Of a stretch of DNA of 40,508 nucleotides, positions 7,648-15,938 are shown piece by piece. This DNA is from an uncultured Ilumatobacter sp. Lineage in GTDB: Bacteria > Actinomycetota > Acidimicrobiia > Acidimicrobiales > Ilumatobacteraceae. The stretch is taken from the NCBI GenBank assembly GCA_937905835.1, contig CALCXK010000110.1, positions 1 through 40,508 on the forward strand, given 5' to 3'. Below the pieces are notes generated by a model. The model saw only the letters and a list, made by a program, of their open reading frames with translations. It made no database searches and was not told the origin of the DNA. The translations under genes were made by a program, and so were the position numbers. How positions within the stretch are numbered: position 1 is the stretch's first letter; each line of letters opens with the position of its first letter.

Positions 7648-8507
7648 TGACCTACGTACGCGCCACTGATGGTGTCCGCATCCACTACCAGGTCACCGGT
7701 CGGCCCGGCGCTCCGCCGATCCTGTTCGTGCAGGGCCTCGGCGCCAACAAGCACGGCTGGGACCTCCAGCGGCTGGCGTCGGCTCCTTGGTATCAGGCAG
7801 TCGCCCTCGACAACCGTGGCGCCGGGCGCTCCGACAAGCCGCACGGCGAGTCTTCACTCGAGCAAATGGCGTGCGACGCGATCACCGTTCTCGATCATGC
7901 AGGCGTCGAAACGGCGCACGTGGTCGGTGCATCGATGGGTGGCGCCATCAGCCAGATCATCGCGGTCAAATACCCCGAGCGGGTTCGTTCACTCACGCTC
8001 GCCTGCACTGCGGGCCAGCACCATCCGTGGCGCAACGACTTGCTGTCGAGTTGGCGCGACACCGCGTTGACTCACGGAATTGGGTCGATGAGCCAAGAGG
8101 CTGCCCGCTGGGTCATCGGCCCGCGGTCGTTCCGCCGGTTGCTTCCTGCAATGAGCTGGCTCGGGCCACTCGCGTTGGGCCAGCCATCGCATGCATTCGC
8201 TGCGCAAGTAGACGCAATTTTACATGTCGACGTGTCGTACGCTCACGAGCTCGAAAACATCACTGTGCCGACGCTCGTCGTCGTCGGCAACCAAGACATT
8301 CTCACACCACGTGGCGACAGCGAAGAGCTGGCCGAGCGAATCCCCACAGCCGAACTGGCCGTGATCAGCGGCGCTGCCCACGGGCTCATGGTCGAACATG
8401 CCGGATCGTTCAACCGGGTCTTGTTCGAGTTCTTGAAGCGGGCCGAAACGGCCTACCAGGAACGGTTGTCTCAAGTGGAACTATCCGTTGAATCTGCAGC
8501 ATCCTGA
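7647..8507 (+). CDS. Alpha/beta hydrolase
   Basis: A 286-residue alpha/beta hydrolase. QGLGANKHGW provides the oxyanion region, VVGASMGGAIS the nucleophile elbow (Ser about 97), GNQDILTP the acid and GAAHGLMVEH the His. The N-terminus TDGVRIHYQVTGR is typical of the haloperoxidase/esterase/lactonase group. Its ATG overlaps the stop of the preceding small ORF, and the FAD oxidoreductase begins 4 bases after its stop, so all four genes from 6506 to 9453 look like one operon. The substrate is unknown. Confidence 0.88.
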   Translation: MTYVRATDGVRIHYQVTGRPGAPPILFVQGLGANKHGWDLQRLASAPWYQAVALDNRGAGRSDKPHGESSLEQMACDAITVLDHAGVETAHVVGASMGGAISQIIAVKYPERVRSLTLACTAGQHHPWRNDLLSSWRDTALTHGIGSMSQEAARWVIGPRSFRRLLPAMSWLGPLALGQPSHAFAAQVDAILHVDVSYAHELENITVPTLVVVGNQDILTPRGDSEELAERIPTAELAVISGAAHGLMVEHAGSFNRVLFEFLKRAETAYQERLSQVELSVESAAS

Positions 8508-8511
8508 TCGT

Positions 8512-9453
8512 ATGCGCGTTGCAATCGTCGGGGCCGGCCTCACAGGACTGATCGCAGGGCGTGAACTCGTTCGCGGCGGTGCTGACGTCGTCGTCTTCGA
8601 CAAGGGCCGATCCCCAGGCGGCAGGCTTGCAACTCGCCGCATCGGCGGAGCCACACTCGACCACGGCGCCCAGTTCTTTACCGTCCGCAGTCCGGCCTTC
8701 GCGAGACAGATCGCCGACTGGGAGGAACGCGGCCTCGTTCACGTCTGGAACAATGGTTTCGACGGCGCCGACGGCCATCCCCGCTATGTCGCCACGAACG
8801 GCATGAGCTCCCTGGCTAAAGACCTTGCCGCCGACCTCGACGTGCAATGCTCGACCATGGTGTTCGCTCTTCGTGACGAACCCCATGTCAGCGGTATCAC
8901 CGTGGCGATCGATGACGGCATGACGCACACCGTCGACGCCGCGATCGTCACCTGCCCAGTCCCCCAGGCATTCGCGCTGATGATCGACGGTGGCATCGAG
9001 CTCGACGAGACGCTGTTCCGGACCGACTACGACCGCACGGTCGGCCTCCTTGTACGGCTCGACGGCCCGGCTGCAATCCCAGCCAGTGGGGGCATCCAAG
9101 ACGCCGACGACGTCTTCAGTTTCATCGGCGACAACGGCTCGAAGGGCGTCAGCGCCGAACCTGCCGTCACGTTCCATGCCAACCCCGTCTGGAGCGAAAC
9201 GCACTGGAACGACGAGAACGACGCGCTGATCAATCAGCTCACCGCGGCGGCCCAGCCTTGGCTCGGCGACGCGTCGATCCTCGAACACTCACTCAAAAAG
9301 TGGCGGCTTGCCACACCCCGCTCGATCTGGCCCGACCCGTGTTGGACCACAGCCAACGGTCACATCGTCATGGCCGGGGATGCGTTCGCCGGCCCGAAAA
9401 TCGAAGGCGCCCACAACTCCGGCCTCGCCGCAGCACATACCCTGCTCGACTAA
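8512..9453 (+). CDS. Renalase-like FAD-dependent oxidoreductase
   Basis: A 313-residue FAD protein of the amine-oxidase/renalase group. RVAIVGAGLTGLIAGREL is the GxGxxG Rossmann motif, VVFDKGRSPGGRLATRR the ribose-binding acid and second glycine motif, and LDHGAQFFTVR is typical of bacterial renalase-like proteins. The C-terminal GDAFAGPKIEGAHNSGLAAA is the FAD-binding end. Bacterial members oxidise isomeric dihydro-NAD(P) forms, but the substrate here is an inference. ATG 8512 begins directly at the flavin-binding strand; the 24 bases before it overlap the hydrolase. Confidence 0.85.
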   Translation: MRVAIVGAGLTGLIAGRELVRGGADVVVFDKGRSPGGRLATRRIGGATLDHGAQFFTVRSPAFARQIADWEERGLVHVWNNGFDGADGHPRYVATNGMSSLAKDLAADLDVQCSTMVFALRDEPHVSGITVAIDDGMTHTVDAAIVTCPVPQAFALMIDGGIELDETLFRTDYDRTVGLLVRLDGPAAIPASGGIQDADDVFSFIGDNGSKGVSAEPAVTFHANPVWSETHWNDENDALINQLTAAAQPWLGDASILEHSLKKWRLATPRSIWPDPCWTTANGHIVMAGDAFAGPKIEGAHNSGLAAAHTLLD

Positions 9454-9490
9454 GAAACGGCTGAGCTTCGAGCCGGGCCAGACACGAGAT

Positions 9491-10222
9491 CTACTCGTCA
9501 CTGGCGGGTTCGACCTCAACCTGGTCGGCTGTTTCGTCGGGCGGCGTCAGTTGATCAATCGTCTCCACGGGCTTGGGACCGATCGGCCGGTCCACAAACG
9601 ATTCGACCGTCGTGGTCGTCACGTCAGGCGCCTCGGTACCGGCGCACCGGACTTCGGTGACCAACTGCGTGTCGAGGTCGACCACCGACGTACTGCCAGA
9701 GCCGAAGCGACGCAGGAAGTCGCTGAAGCTGACAATGTCTTCGCCTTCACAAAACCGATCGATAACAGGCGGGTACCTGATCTGCCAACCGTTCTCGAAC
9801 TGGGCGAAGCCGTCTTCGAGATCAACGATCGGTGGAAGCTCGACGGTCTCGCCCTCTGCCTTCGGCAGCGTCGCGAACCAGACGACCGCTTCGCCCAGGA
9901 GGTCGACGAATACGACGCAGCGATTCAACGCCCTCAGGTCGCACCCGATACTTCCCGGCGTTCCGGGAGCGACGCGCATCACCTTGCTATTGGGCAGCAC
10001 GAAGTCGATGAATCCTTCGGTCAACCCGTCGTCACCAAACCCGAAGTCGTCGGACACCTCCATCAGGAAGACCGACGAGATGAAGTCAATCTTGCGGTTG
10101 GGAACCTCAGACTCGACGATTGCAGTGAGCTGGTCGTCATCGACGACGACATTGATCAGGAGCGCCAAACCGGCAAGTGCTGCAACGGCCGCAACGAATC
10201 GCCAAGTGAACAGCTGCCTCAC
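9491..10222 (-). CDS. Membrane-anchored extracytoplasmic protein of unknown function
   Basis: A 243-residue protein with one N-terminal hydrophobic segment (FVAAVAALAGLALLINVVV) and a long outside domain. Its C-terminal tail is acidic and rich in Pro, Thr and Glu (TTTTVESF, PPDETADQ). Three to four cysteines (GCDLRALNRC, RFCEG, RCAG) could form disulfides. GTG 10222 is preferred over an in-frame TTG at 10231: TACGTT (minus, 10235-10230) sits 7 bases before the GTG, and the TTG would lie inside it. It follows hemL on the same strand. No family recognised. Confidence 0.65.
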   Translation of the reverse strand: MRQLFTWRFVAAVAALAGLALLINVVVDDDQLTAIVESEVPNRKIDFISSVFLMEVSDDFGFGDDGLTEGFIDFVLPNSKVMRVAPGTPGSIGCDLRALNRCVVFVDLLGEAVVWFATLPKAEGETVELPPIVDLEDGFAQFENGWQIRYPPVIDRFCEGEDIVSFSDFLRRFGSGSTSVVDLDTQLVTEVRCAGTEAPDVTTTTVESFVDRPIGPKPVETIDQLTPPDETADQVEVEPASDE

Positions 10223-10275
10223 GTCCGCCAACGTAGTGGTGCGCGCCCGGTGATCGACAGCACCTGCTGCCTGTC

Positions 10276-11628
10276 TCAGCCGCCTACGGCAGTCGTTGCA
10301 GCGCGATACGCCGCGGCAACAATCGCATCGAGCACGCGATCCGTGTGACCGAGACCCACGAAGATCGCCTCGTACGCACCCGGGGCCATCGCCACGCCTT
10401 CGCCGAGCATCGCCTGGAAGAATCGCGAATAAGCCGCTTCATCGGTCCGCTTCGCGTCGTCGAAATTCTGAACCCTGCCGGCCTCAGAGCCGCAGACCAT
10501 GCCAACCAGCGTGCCCACGATGGGAAATGTTGCTGCGAAGCCAGCAGACGCACATGCGTCACCCAGCCCGGCTGCCAGACGGCCTGCCCGAACGACGAGT
10601 TCGGTGTAGACCTCAGGCGTGAGCTGATCGAGGGCGGCAAGACCCGCCGCCGTGGCCAGCGGATTGCCAGAGAGCGTGCCGGAGTGGAAGACCGGGCCAA
10701 GTGGCGACAGCTGCTCCATGATGTCGGCGCGACCGCCGATGCTGCCGATCGGCAGACCCCCACCGATCACCTTGCCGAAACAGGTGATGTCCGGTGTGAC
10801 CTCGTACATCGCCTGGGCGCCGCCGGAGCCGAGACGGAAACCCGTGATCACCTCATCGAAGATCAACAGTGCGCCGACACGATCGCATTCAGCGCGGAGA
10901 CCTTCAAGAAATCCTGCTACCGGGGCAACGACACCCATGTTCGCAGCGACGGGTTCGATGATGACCGCCGCGACCTGGTCATCAAGTTCGGGGACGACGT
11001 TGTACGGCACGACCATGGTCTCGGCGACCGATGCGTTGGGGACGCCAGCTGTTCCGGGCAGCCCAAGTGTCGCCACACCGCTACCGCCGGCCACCAGGAG
11101 CGCGTCGGTGGCGCCATGAAAATTGCCGGCGAACGTGACGATCCGGTCGCGGCCAGTTACACCCCGGGCGAGGCGGATGGCGGTGCTCGTCGCTTCGGTG
11201 CCCGAGTTCATGAGGCGGACACGTTCGCAACTCGGCACACGTTCGCTGATTGCTTCAGCCAACTTCATCTCACGCGGGGTCGGTGCGCCGTACGAGGTGC
11301 CATCGACCACTGCAGCCATGATCGCTTCGGTAATCGCGGGATGTGCGTGGCCGAGGATCACGGCGCCGTAGCTCTGTACGAGGTCGTAGTAACTGGTGCC
11401 CTCGACATCGGTGATCGTTGCGCCCTTCGCTCGTGCGACCACGTACGGATCGCCGCCGACGGAGTTGAACGCGCGGATCGACGAGTTGACGCCGCCGGGA
11501 ATCGCAGCTTTGGAGCGGGCGAACATCGTCGCGTTCGACGCCATGCCGGCGCCGGTGCAGACGGTGGCGGTACAACCTGCAGCAGCGCAGCCAACGGGGT
11601 CGCAAGAGGGGATCATCTGGTCGGTCAT
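10276..11628 (-). CDS. hemL: Glutamate-1-semialdehyde 2,1-aminomutase
   Basis: A 450-residue class III PLP aminotransferase-fold enzyme that converts glutamate-1-semialdehyde to 5-aminolevulinate. Signatures are IPGGVNSSIRAF near the N-terminus, MNSGTEATSTAIRLAR, IIFDEV-type LLIFDEVITGFR and the PLP lysine in CFGKVIGGGLPIGS. It is the last hem gene of the cluster, 61 bases after hemB, with a hairpin between. The family normally begins near MASNATMFARSKAAI (ATG 11544). ATG 11628 adds 28 residues carrying four Cys at exact five-residue steps (9, 14, 19, 24). Neither start has a strong ribosome site, so the choice is uncertain. Confidence 0.93.
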   Translation of the reverse strand: MTDQMIPSCDPVGCAAAGCTATVCTGAGMASNATMFARSKAAIPGGVNSSIRAFNSVGGDPYVVARAKGATITDVEGTSYYDLVQSYGAVILGHAHPAITEAIMAAVVDGTSYGAPTPREMKLAEAISERVPSCERVRLMNSGTEATSTAIRLARGVTGRDRIVTFAGNFHGATDALLVAGGSGVATLGLPGTAGVPNASVAETMVVPYNVVPELDDQVAAVIIEPVAANMGVVAPVAGFLEGLRAECDRVGALLIFDEVITGFRLGSGGAQAMYEVTPDITCFGKVIGGGLPIGSIGGRADIMEQLSPLGPVFHSGTLSGNPLATAAGLAALDQLTPEVYTELVVRAGRLAAGLGDACASAGFAATFPIVGTLVGMVCGSEAGRVQNFDDAKRTDEAAYSRFFQAMLGEGVAMAPGAYEAIFVGLGHTDRVLDAIVAAAYRAATTAVGG

Positions 11629-11650
11629 GGGAAGGCGTCCGTTCCTTCGG

Positions 11651-11683
11651 CCGGTCACTTTGTGCCAGACACAGTGTGACCGG
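11651..11683 (-). terminator. Hairpin between hemB and hemL
   Basis: The arms 11651-11664 (CCGGTCACTTTGTG) and 11670-11683 (CACAGTGTGACCGG) pair over 14 positions with two central mismatches and a 5-base loop. No U-tract follows, so it is not a classic intrinsic terminator. It could partly terminate transcription, protect an mRNA end or mark RNA processing between hemB and hemL. Confidence 0.5.
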
Positions 11684-11689
11684 GCGGCG

Positions 11690-12664
11690 TTAGCGGTGAT
11701 TCTCGGCGAACCAGCGGGTGAAGTAGGTGAGGATGATGTTGGCTCCGGCGCGCTTGATCGCCGTGAGTTGCTCCAGCGCAACGGCGTCGCCGTCGATCCA
11801 GCCATTGTCGGCCGCAGCATGGATCATCGCGTATTCACCACTGACGTGATACGCCGCCACAGGCACATCGACGCGGGCCGCGGTATCAGCAATGATGTCG
11901 AGGTACGACAGCGCCGGCTTGATCATCACGATGTCGGCGCCCTCAGCGATGTCGAGGTCGACTTCGCGCTGCGCTTCACGGGTGTTGCGGTAATCCTGCT
12001 GATAGCCCTTGCGGTCGCCACCGTCGGCAATCGCGACGTCGACAGCGTCGCGGAACGGTCCATACAACCCACTGGCGTACTTGGCGGCGTAGGCGAGGAT
12101 CGCGACGTCGGTGAAGTTCTCAGCATCGAGCCCCGACCGGATCGCAGCCACTTGGCCGTCCATCATCCCGCTGGGTGCCACGACGTGCGAACCGGCCCGA
12201 GCCTGGGCGAGCGCTGCAGCGACGTACAGGTCGAGCGTCTTGTCGTTGTCGACCACGCCGCGCTCGTCGACAATGCCACAGTGTCCGTGGCTGGTGTATT
12301 CGTCGACGCATAGGTCAGACATCACGACCATGTCGTCACCGACCTCGACGCGCAGATCACCGAGCGCCAACTGCACGATGCCGTCGGGGTCGTAGGCGCC
12401 GCTGCCGACAGCATCCTTCTCGGCCGGGACCCCGAACAGGATGACGGACTTCACGCCGAGAGCTGCCAGCTCGACCACTTCGGCGCGCAGCGAGTCGCGA
12501 GTGTGCTGCATCACGCCCTTGAGCGATTGAATCGGCTGCGGCTCAGCGATCCCCTCTCGAACGAACAGCGGCGCGATCAAATCATCGGTCCGGACATGAG
12601 TCTCGGCCAACAGATCGCGCATCGCTGCGGTCTGGCGAAGTCGACGGGGACGGATCACAGGCAC
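11690..12664 (-). CDS. hemB: Delta-aminolevulinic acid dehydratase (porphobilinogen synthase)
   Basis: A 324-residue HemB that condenses two 5-aminolevulinate molecules to porphobilinogen. The Schiff-base lysines are K195 (AYAAKYASGLYGPFRDA) and K249 (VMIKPALSYLD). The metal site reads LCVDEYTSHGHCG: C119, D121 and C129, so one Cys of the three-Cys zinc site is Asp. I believe this mixed form is common in actinobacteria. The GTG start has TAGGCT (minus, 12676-12671) 6 bases upstream, giving hemB its own promoter candidate beyond the palindromes that separate it from hemD. Confidence 0.95.
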   Translation of the reverse strand: MPVIRPRRLRQTAAMRDLLAETHVRTDDLIAPLFVREGIAEPQPIQSLKGVMQHTRDSLRAEVVELAALGVKSVILFGVPAEKDAVGSGAYDPDGIVQLALGDLRVEVGDDMVVMSDLCVDEYTSHGHCGIVDERGVVDNDKTLDLYVAAALAQARAGSHVVAPSGMMDGQVAAIRSGLDAENFTDVAILAYAAKYASGLYGPFRDAVDVAIADGGDRKGYQQDYRNTREAQREVDLDIAEGADIVMIKPALSYLDIIADTAARVDVPVAAYHVSGEYAMIHAAADNGWIDGDAVALEQLTAIKRAGANIILTYFTRWFAENHR

Positions 12665-12698
12665 CGGCCCAGCCTACGAGAGACACACCGGTAGACCC

Positions 12699-12762
12699 AT
12701 CTCCTGAAATGGAGATCACTTCAACGCGTTCGCGCTGTGCGGTGGTCTCCATTTCAGGAGAT
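12699..12762. repeat. Long palindrome, 21-base arms
   Basis: The left arm is 12699-12719 and the right arm 12742-12762. They pair over 21 positions with only one G-U wobble around a 22-base loop. Each arm also contains a mini inverted repeat (TCTCC-TGAAAT-GGAGA). It could act as a terminator for hemD read on the minus strand, although no U-tract follows, or be a REP/MITE-like element. The right-arm core GGTGGTCTCCATTT recurs at 12813-12826. Confidence 0.7.
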
Positions 12763-12774
12763 CAGGAAGCTGTG

Positions 12775-12829
12775 CCCGAAATAGAGACCGCGCTCGCGCA
12801 CAGACGCGGTGCGGTGGTCTCCATTTTGG
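12775..12829. repeat. Second, degenerate palindrome
   Basis: CCCGAAATAGAGACC near 12776-12790 pairs with GGTCTCCATTTTGGG near 12816-12830, with one G-U and one A-C. GCGGTGGTCTCCATTT is a direct repeat of the right arm of the neighbouring palindrome, so the two units look like diverged copies of one element, placed head to tail between hemD and hemB. Confidence 0.5.
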
Positions 12830-12995
12830 GTTGGGGGGGTGAGACTAACGGTGAAGCGGGCTTGGGATGAAGGGCCAACCGGTAGCGACAGAAGCCGTGC
12901 CAGTACAGGCGCTGTTCTCCGCATGTTGGTGTTGGCCTGCCGACCGGAATTTCAGCAGGTCCGCGAATGTTTTTGCATGCTCCCGTGGCGTCGCT

Positions 12996-13748
12996 TCACT
13001 CCGGAGGAACAGCGAATTGACTTTCCAGGGCGTCAACAAGGCCTGCAAGAGAGTGCTCGGCAGCGATGGCGCTGACCTTGAGCCCGAGTTCTTGAGCAAC
13101 TTGTGCAGTCGTTGGGCCGATCGCCACGACAACGGGAGGAGCGTCAGTCCCGAGGGCCGCGACCCAACTCGCGGCGGCCGACCCGCTGGCGAGCACAAGG
13201 GCATCGATGTCATCGAGCTGCCCAGGCTCTGGCACCCTGAGCCGCGTCGAGTACGCAGTCACCACGGTGACATCGTGGCCCGCAGCGCGCAGCAGGTCGG
13301 CCAGCGTGTCGGGTGCACGGTCAGCTTGCGCAAGCAGAATGCGGACATGCTCCTGTCGCAAACGCACGTTCAGCGCCGCAGCCAGCTCGATAGCGATCTG
13401 GCGGTCTGGAACCACATCGATCGGTCGCCCGGCGAGATCAGCAAGCACGCTCGCCGTGGTGGTGCCAACCGCCGCCAGCGCCACGCCTGGGTGCTGTTTT
13501 GCTGCAGCGCCCACACGCTCGGCACCGACAGCTGACGTGACGATCAGCCAGTCGTGGTCGGCGAGATTGCCAAGCGCCACATCGAGTGCGGCTCCCCCGT
13601 CGTCAGGGTCGGTCGTCTCGATGAGCGGAACATGAACGACATCGGCGCCACGATCGCCAAGCATCCGCCCGAGCTCGCCGAGACGACCACGAGTGACCAG
13701 AACACGTCGACCGGCCAGCGGGCCAGGAGTGGCATTGTCGCTCGACAC
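12996..13748 (-). CDS. hemD: Uroporphyrinogen-III synthase
   Basis: A 250-residue HemD that closes hydroxymethylbilane into uroporphyrinogen III with inversion of ring D. The family is poorly conserved, but RRVLVTRGRLGELGRMLGDR at the N-terminus, VPLIETTDPDD, DWLIVTSAVGAERV, AVGTTTASVLAD and the late AIGPTTAQVAQELGLKVS are characteristic of its two-domain fold. The GTG start lies only 2 bases after the hemC stop, which supports the call. No catalytic residue is diagnostic in this family. Confidence 0.9.
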   Translation of the reverse strand: MSSDNATPGPLAGRRVLVTRGRLGELGRMLGDRGADVVHVPLIETTDPDDGGAALDVALGNLADHDWLIVTSAVGAERVGAAAKQHPGVALAAVGTTTASVLADLAGRPIDVVPDRQIAIELAAALNVRLRQEHVRILLAQADRAPDTLADLLRAAGHDVTVVTAYSTRLRVPEPGQLDDIDALVLASGSAAASWVAALGTDAPPVVVAIGPTTAQVAQELGLKVSAIAAEHSLAGLVDALESQFAVPPE

Positions 13749-13750
13749 GG

Positions 13751-14620
13751 TCAGTTCAATGCGTCGTAGGCAGAACGGGCTGCGTTGCGAGCCGTCTCGA
13801 TGTCACCCGCATCGCCAGTCAACGCGACGTGGTCACCAATCGACAAACCCGTCGCCAGATTAGCGAGGAACGTGTGGAGCACGCCGTCGACCACATGCCC
13901 GCCGACCGGAAGCGAACAGCCCGAACCCAGTTCGGCGAGGAACGCCCGCTCGACTTCGACGTCATGACGAGTCGGCGCATGATCGATCGCCGCAAGCGCC
14001 TCAATGGTCGCCGAGTCGCCCAATCGGCATTCGATGGCAACGCATCCTTGGCCGATTGCCGGGACGAAGTCATCGATCGAGAGCATCTCGGTGATTCGAT
14101 CGGTCATATCAAGGATCTGCAATGCGGCAACCGCCATGACGATGGCACCACCGGCAGGAATTTTAGAGAGCCGGTTATCGATGTTGCCCCGCAACTCGGC
14201 GAACTCCAGGTCGGGGCGGACACGACGGATCTGAGCGCGACGCCGAACCGAGCCCGACGCGACCATCGCTCCGTCAGGCAGGTCGTCGAGGGTGGATCCA
14301 ATCAGCGCATCGCGAGCATCACGACGCTCGGTAAATGCAGCGAGCAGCAACCCATCGGCGGCACCCGAGGTGAGATCCTTCGCGGAATGCGCAGCAATGT
14401 CGGCGCGGCCGTCAAGCACGGCACGCTGGACTTCTTTCACGAAGACGCCCTGGCCGCCGATGCTGTGCAGCGGGACCTCCGACTGGATGTCACCCGTGGT
14501 GGTGATCTCGACAAGTTCGACCACACGACCGGTTGCTGCAGCAAGCGAGTCGGCAACCACAGTTGCCTGCGCCCAAGCCTGACGCGAACCCCGGGTGGCG
14601 ATACGAAGTGCTGTGGTCAT
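13751..14620 (-). CDS. hemC: Hydroxymethylbilane synthase (porphobilinogen deaminase)
   Basis: A 289-residue HemC that polymerises four porphobilinogens. The N-terminal RIATRGSRQAWAQA, the substrate-binding AAHSAKDLTS and SGSVRRRAQIRRVRPDL segments, and the cofactor-attachment Cys235 in LGSGCSLPVGGH (dipyrromethane site) are all present. Length is close to the usual 300-310. The ATG lies 40 bases after hemA, and hemD follows after 2 bases, so hemA-C-D form a single transcription unit. Confidence 0.95.
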   Translation of the reverse strand: MTTALRIATRGSRQAWAQATVVADSLAAATGRVVELVEITTTGDIQSEVPLHSIGGQGVFVKEVQRAVLDGRADIAAHSAKDLTSGAADGLLLAAFTERRDARDALIGSTLDDLPDGAMVASGSVRRRAQIRRVRPDLEFAELRGNIDNRLSKIPAGGAIVMAVAALQILDMTDRITEMLSIDDFVPAIGQGCVAIECRLGDSATIEALAAIDHAPTRHDVEVERAFLAELGSGCSLPVGGHVVDGVLHTFLANLATGLSIGDHVALTGDAGDIETARNAARSAYDALN

Positions 14621-14660
14621 CGAGCAATTCTCGCGGTTGAGCTATTCAAAACAGGCCGGG

Positions 14661-15926
14661 TCAGGTGAGGTCAAAAAGGTCGCGAACAGCTGCCGCGTTG
14701 CGGTCCCCCTGCGGGGTGCCAGCCTGCGCCTTGAGCCGAACCGACGGCTCGTGCAGCAGCTTGGCCACGATGGCCTTGGTGATCAACTCGACTGTTTGGC
14801 GCTCGTTCTGACCGAGCGCATCGAGCTTGGAGGAGAAGCGTTCCAATTCACCGGCGCGGACCCGATCAGCAGCTTCTCGCATCGACGCAACGAGCGGGGC
14901 TGCCTGGCGAGCCGTCGACTCGACGGCGAACGAATCGACCTCTTCGAGCACAATCACGCGGACACGATCGGCTTCGATGGCTCGGTGGGCCAGACCGCGA
15001 TCGGCCCAATCGCGCAGATCATCAAGGTTGAACACCGTGACGCCCGCAAGATCGGCGACGCCCACCTCGACGTCACGCGGCATCGCAATATCAAAGATGT
15101 GCAACGGTTGGTCAGCTCGGCCGTCGAGCCGGGCGTTGCGGACCAGGTCGGCAGTAATGATCGGCTCGCTCGAGCCGGTACTTGCCACAATCACATCGGC
15201 TGACGCAACGGCGACAGCGAGCTGATCCATACCGACGGTCCGGCCGTTGACACGAGTTGCGAGCGAGGCGCCGCGCTCAGGTGATCGATTGACGACGAGG
15301 ATCTCGGAGCCGCCAGCTTTGTGGAGAGCAACAGCAACACCTTCGCCCATGGAACCGGCTCCGACGACAACAACTCGCTTACCTGCAAGTTCGCCCACCA
15401 CATCGGTCGCCATTTCGACAGCGGCATGGCTGATCGATGCGGTGCCGCGGCTGATCGTGGTTTCGCTGCGAGCACGCTTGCCAGTTTCGACCGCCGAGCG
15501 GAAGAGCAAGTTGAGGCTCGATCGAGCTGCGCCTTCGAATTGCGCGGCTTCCCACGCAGTTTTTACCTGGCCGAGGATTTCACTCTCGCCGAGCACGGCA
15601 GAGTCAAGGCCAGCTGCAACGGCGAAGAGGTGGCTCACGGCCGCAGCGTCGTGTTGGCTGTACAGGTGCGGGGTGAGTTCGTCGACCGACAAGTTGCTGA
15701 TCTCGCACAGAAAATCTCGGACATCACCGTACGCACCATGGAACAGCTCGGTGACGACATACACCTCGGTGCGGTTACACGTGGAGAGGACGACGGCCTC
15801 ACGAATGTTGTCGCGCTGCGCGAGCCCCGAAACAGCCTTGCCTAAGCTCTCAGGCGCGAGCGTCAAGCGTTCCAACAGAGCCAGAGGGCTGGTGCGGTGG
15901 TTGACACCGATGACGAGGATGGACAT
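14661..15926 (-). CDS. hemA: Glutamyl-tRNA reductase
   Basis: A 421-residue HemA that reduces glutamyl-tRNA to glutamate-1-semialdehyde with NADPH, the committed step of C5-route tetrapyrrole synthesis. The N-terminal GVNHRTSPLALLERL, the catalytic Cys50 in LSTCNRTEVYVV, the NADP loop VVVGAGSMGEGVA and the C-terminal dimerisation helices match the family. It starts 12 bases after rex. TAGGGT (minus, 15941-15936) lies 9 bases upstream and overlaps the end of rex, so hemA may also have its own promoter. Confidence 0.95.
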   Translation of the reverse strand: MSILVIGVNHRTSPLALLERLTLAPESLGKAVSGLAQRDNIREAVVLSTCNRTEVYVVTELFHGAYGDVRDFLCEISNLSVDELTPHLYSQHDAAAVSHLFAVAAGLDSAVLGESEILGQVKTAWEAAQFEGAARSSLNLLFRSAVETGKRARSETTISRGTASISHAAVEMATDVVGELAGKRVVVVGAGSMGEGVAVALHKAGGSEILVVNRSPERGASLATRVNGRTVGMDQLAVAVASADVIVASTGSSEPIITADLVRNARLDGRADQPLHIFDIAMPRDVEVGVADLAGVTVFNLDDLRDWADRGLAHRAIEADRVRVIVLEEVDSFAVESTARQAAPLVASMREAADRVRAGELERFSSKLDALGQNERQTVELITKAIVAKLLHEPSVRLKAQAGTPQGDRNAAAVRDLFDLT

Positions 15927-15938
15927 CTCTCGATAACC

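Larger units (their letters stand above)
12665..12995. other. Intergenic region hemD-hemB (331 bases)
   Basis: It holds the hemB promoter candidate (12671-12676) and two neighbouring palindromes (12699-12762 and 12775-12829). The part from about 12841 to 12995, next to the hemD stop, shows no gene I can support. An open minus-strand frame runs through it from 13213, but that frame is out of register with hemD and has no recognisable product. Confidence 0.5.

Noticed and set aside
11690..12664. HemB metal site with Asp121 replacing one zinc Cys as a novelty
   Set aside because: I believe the Cys-Asp-Cys form is usual in actinobacterial HemB, so it is noted in the annotation only.
12845..13213. 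Minus-strand frame extending out of hemD
   Set aside because: It is out of register with hemD for most of its length, and the intergenic part shows no recognisable domain.
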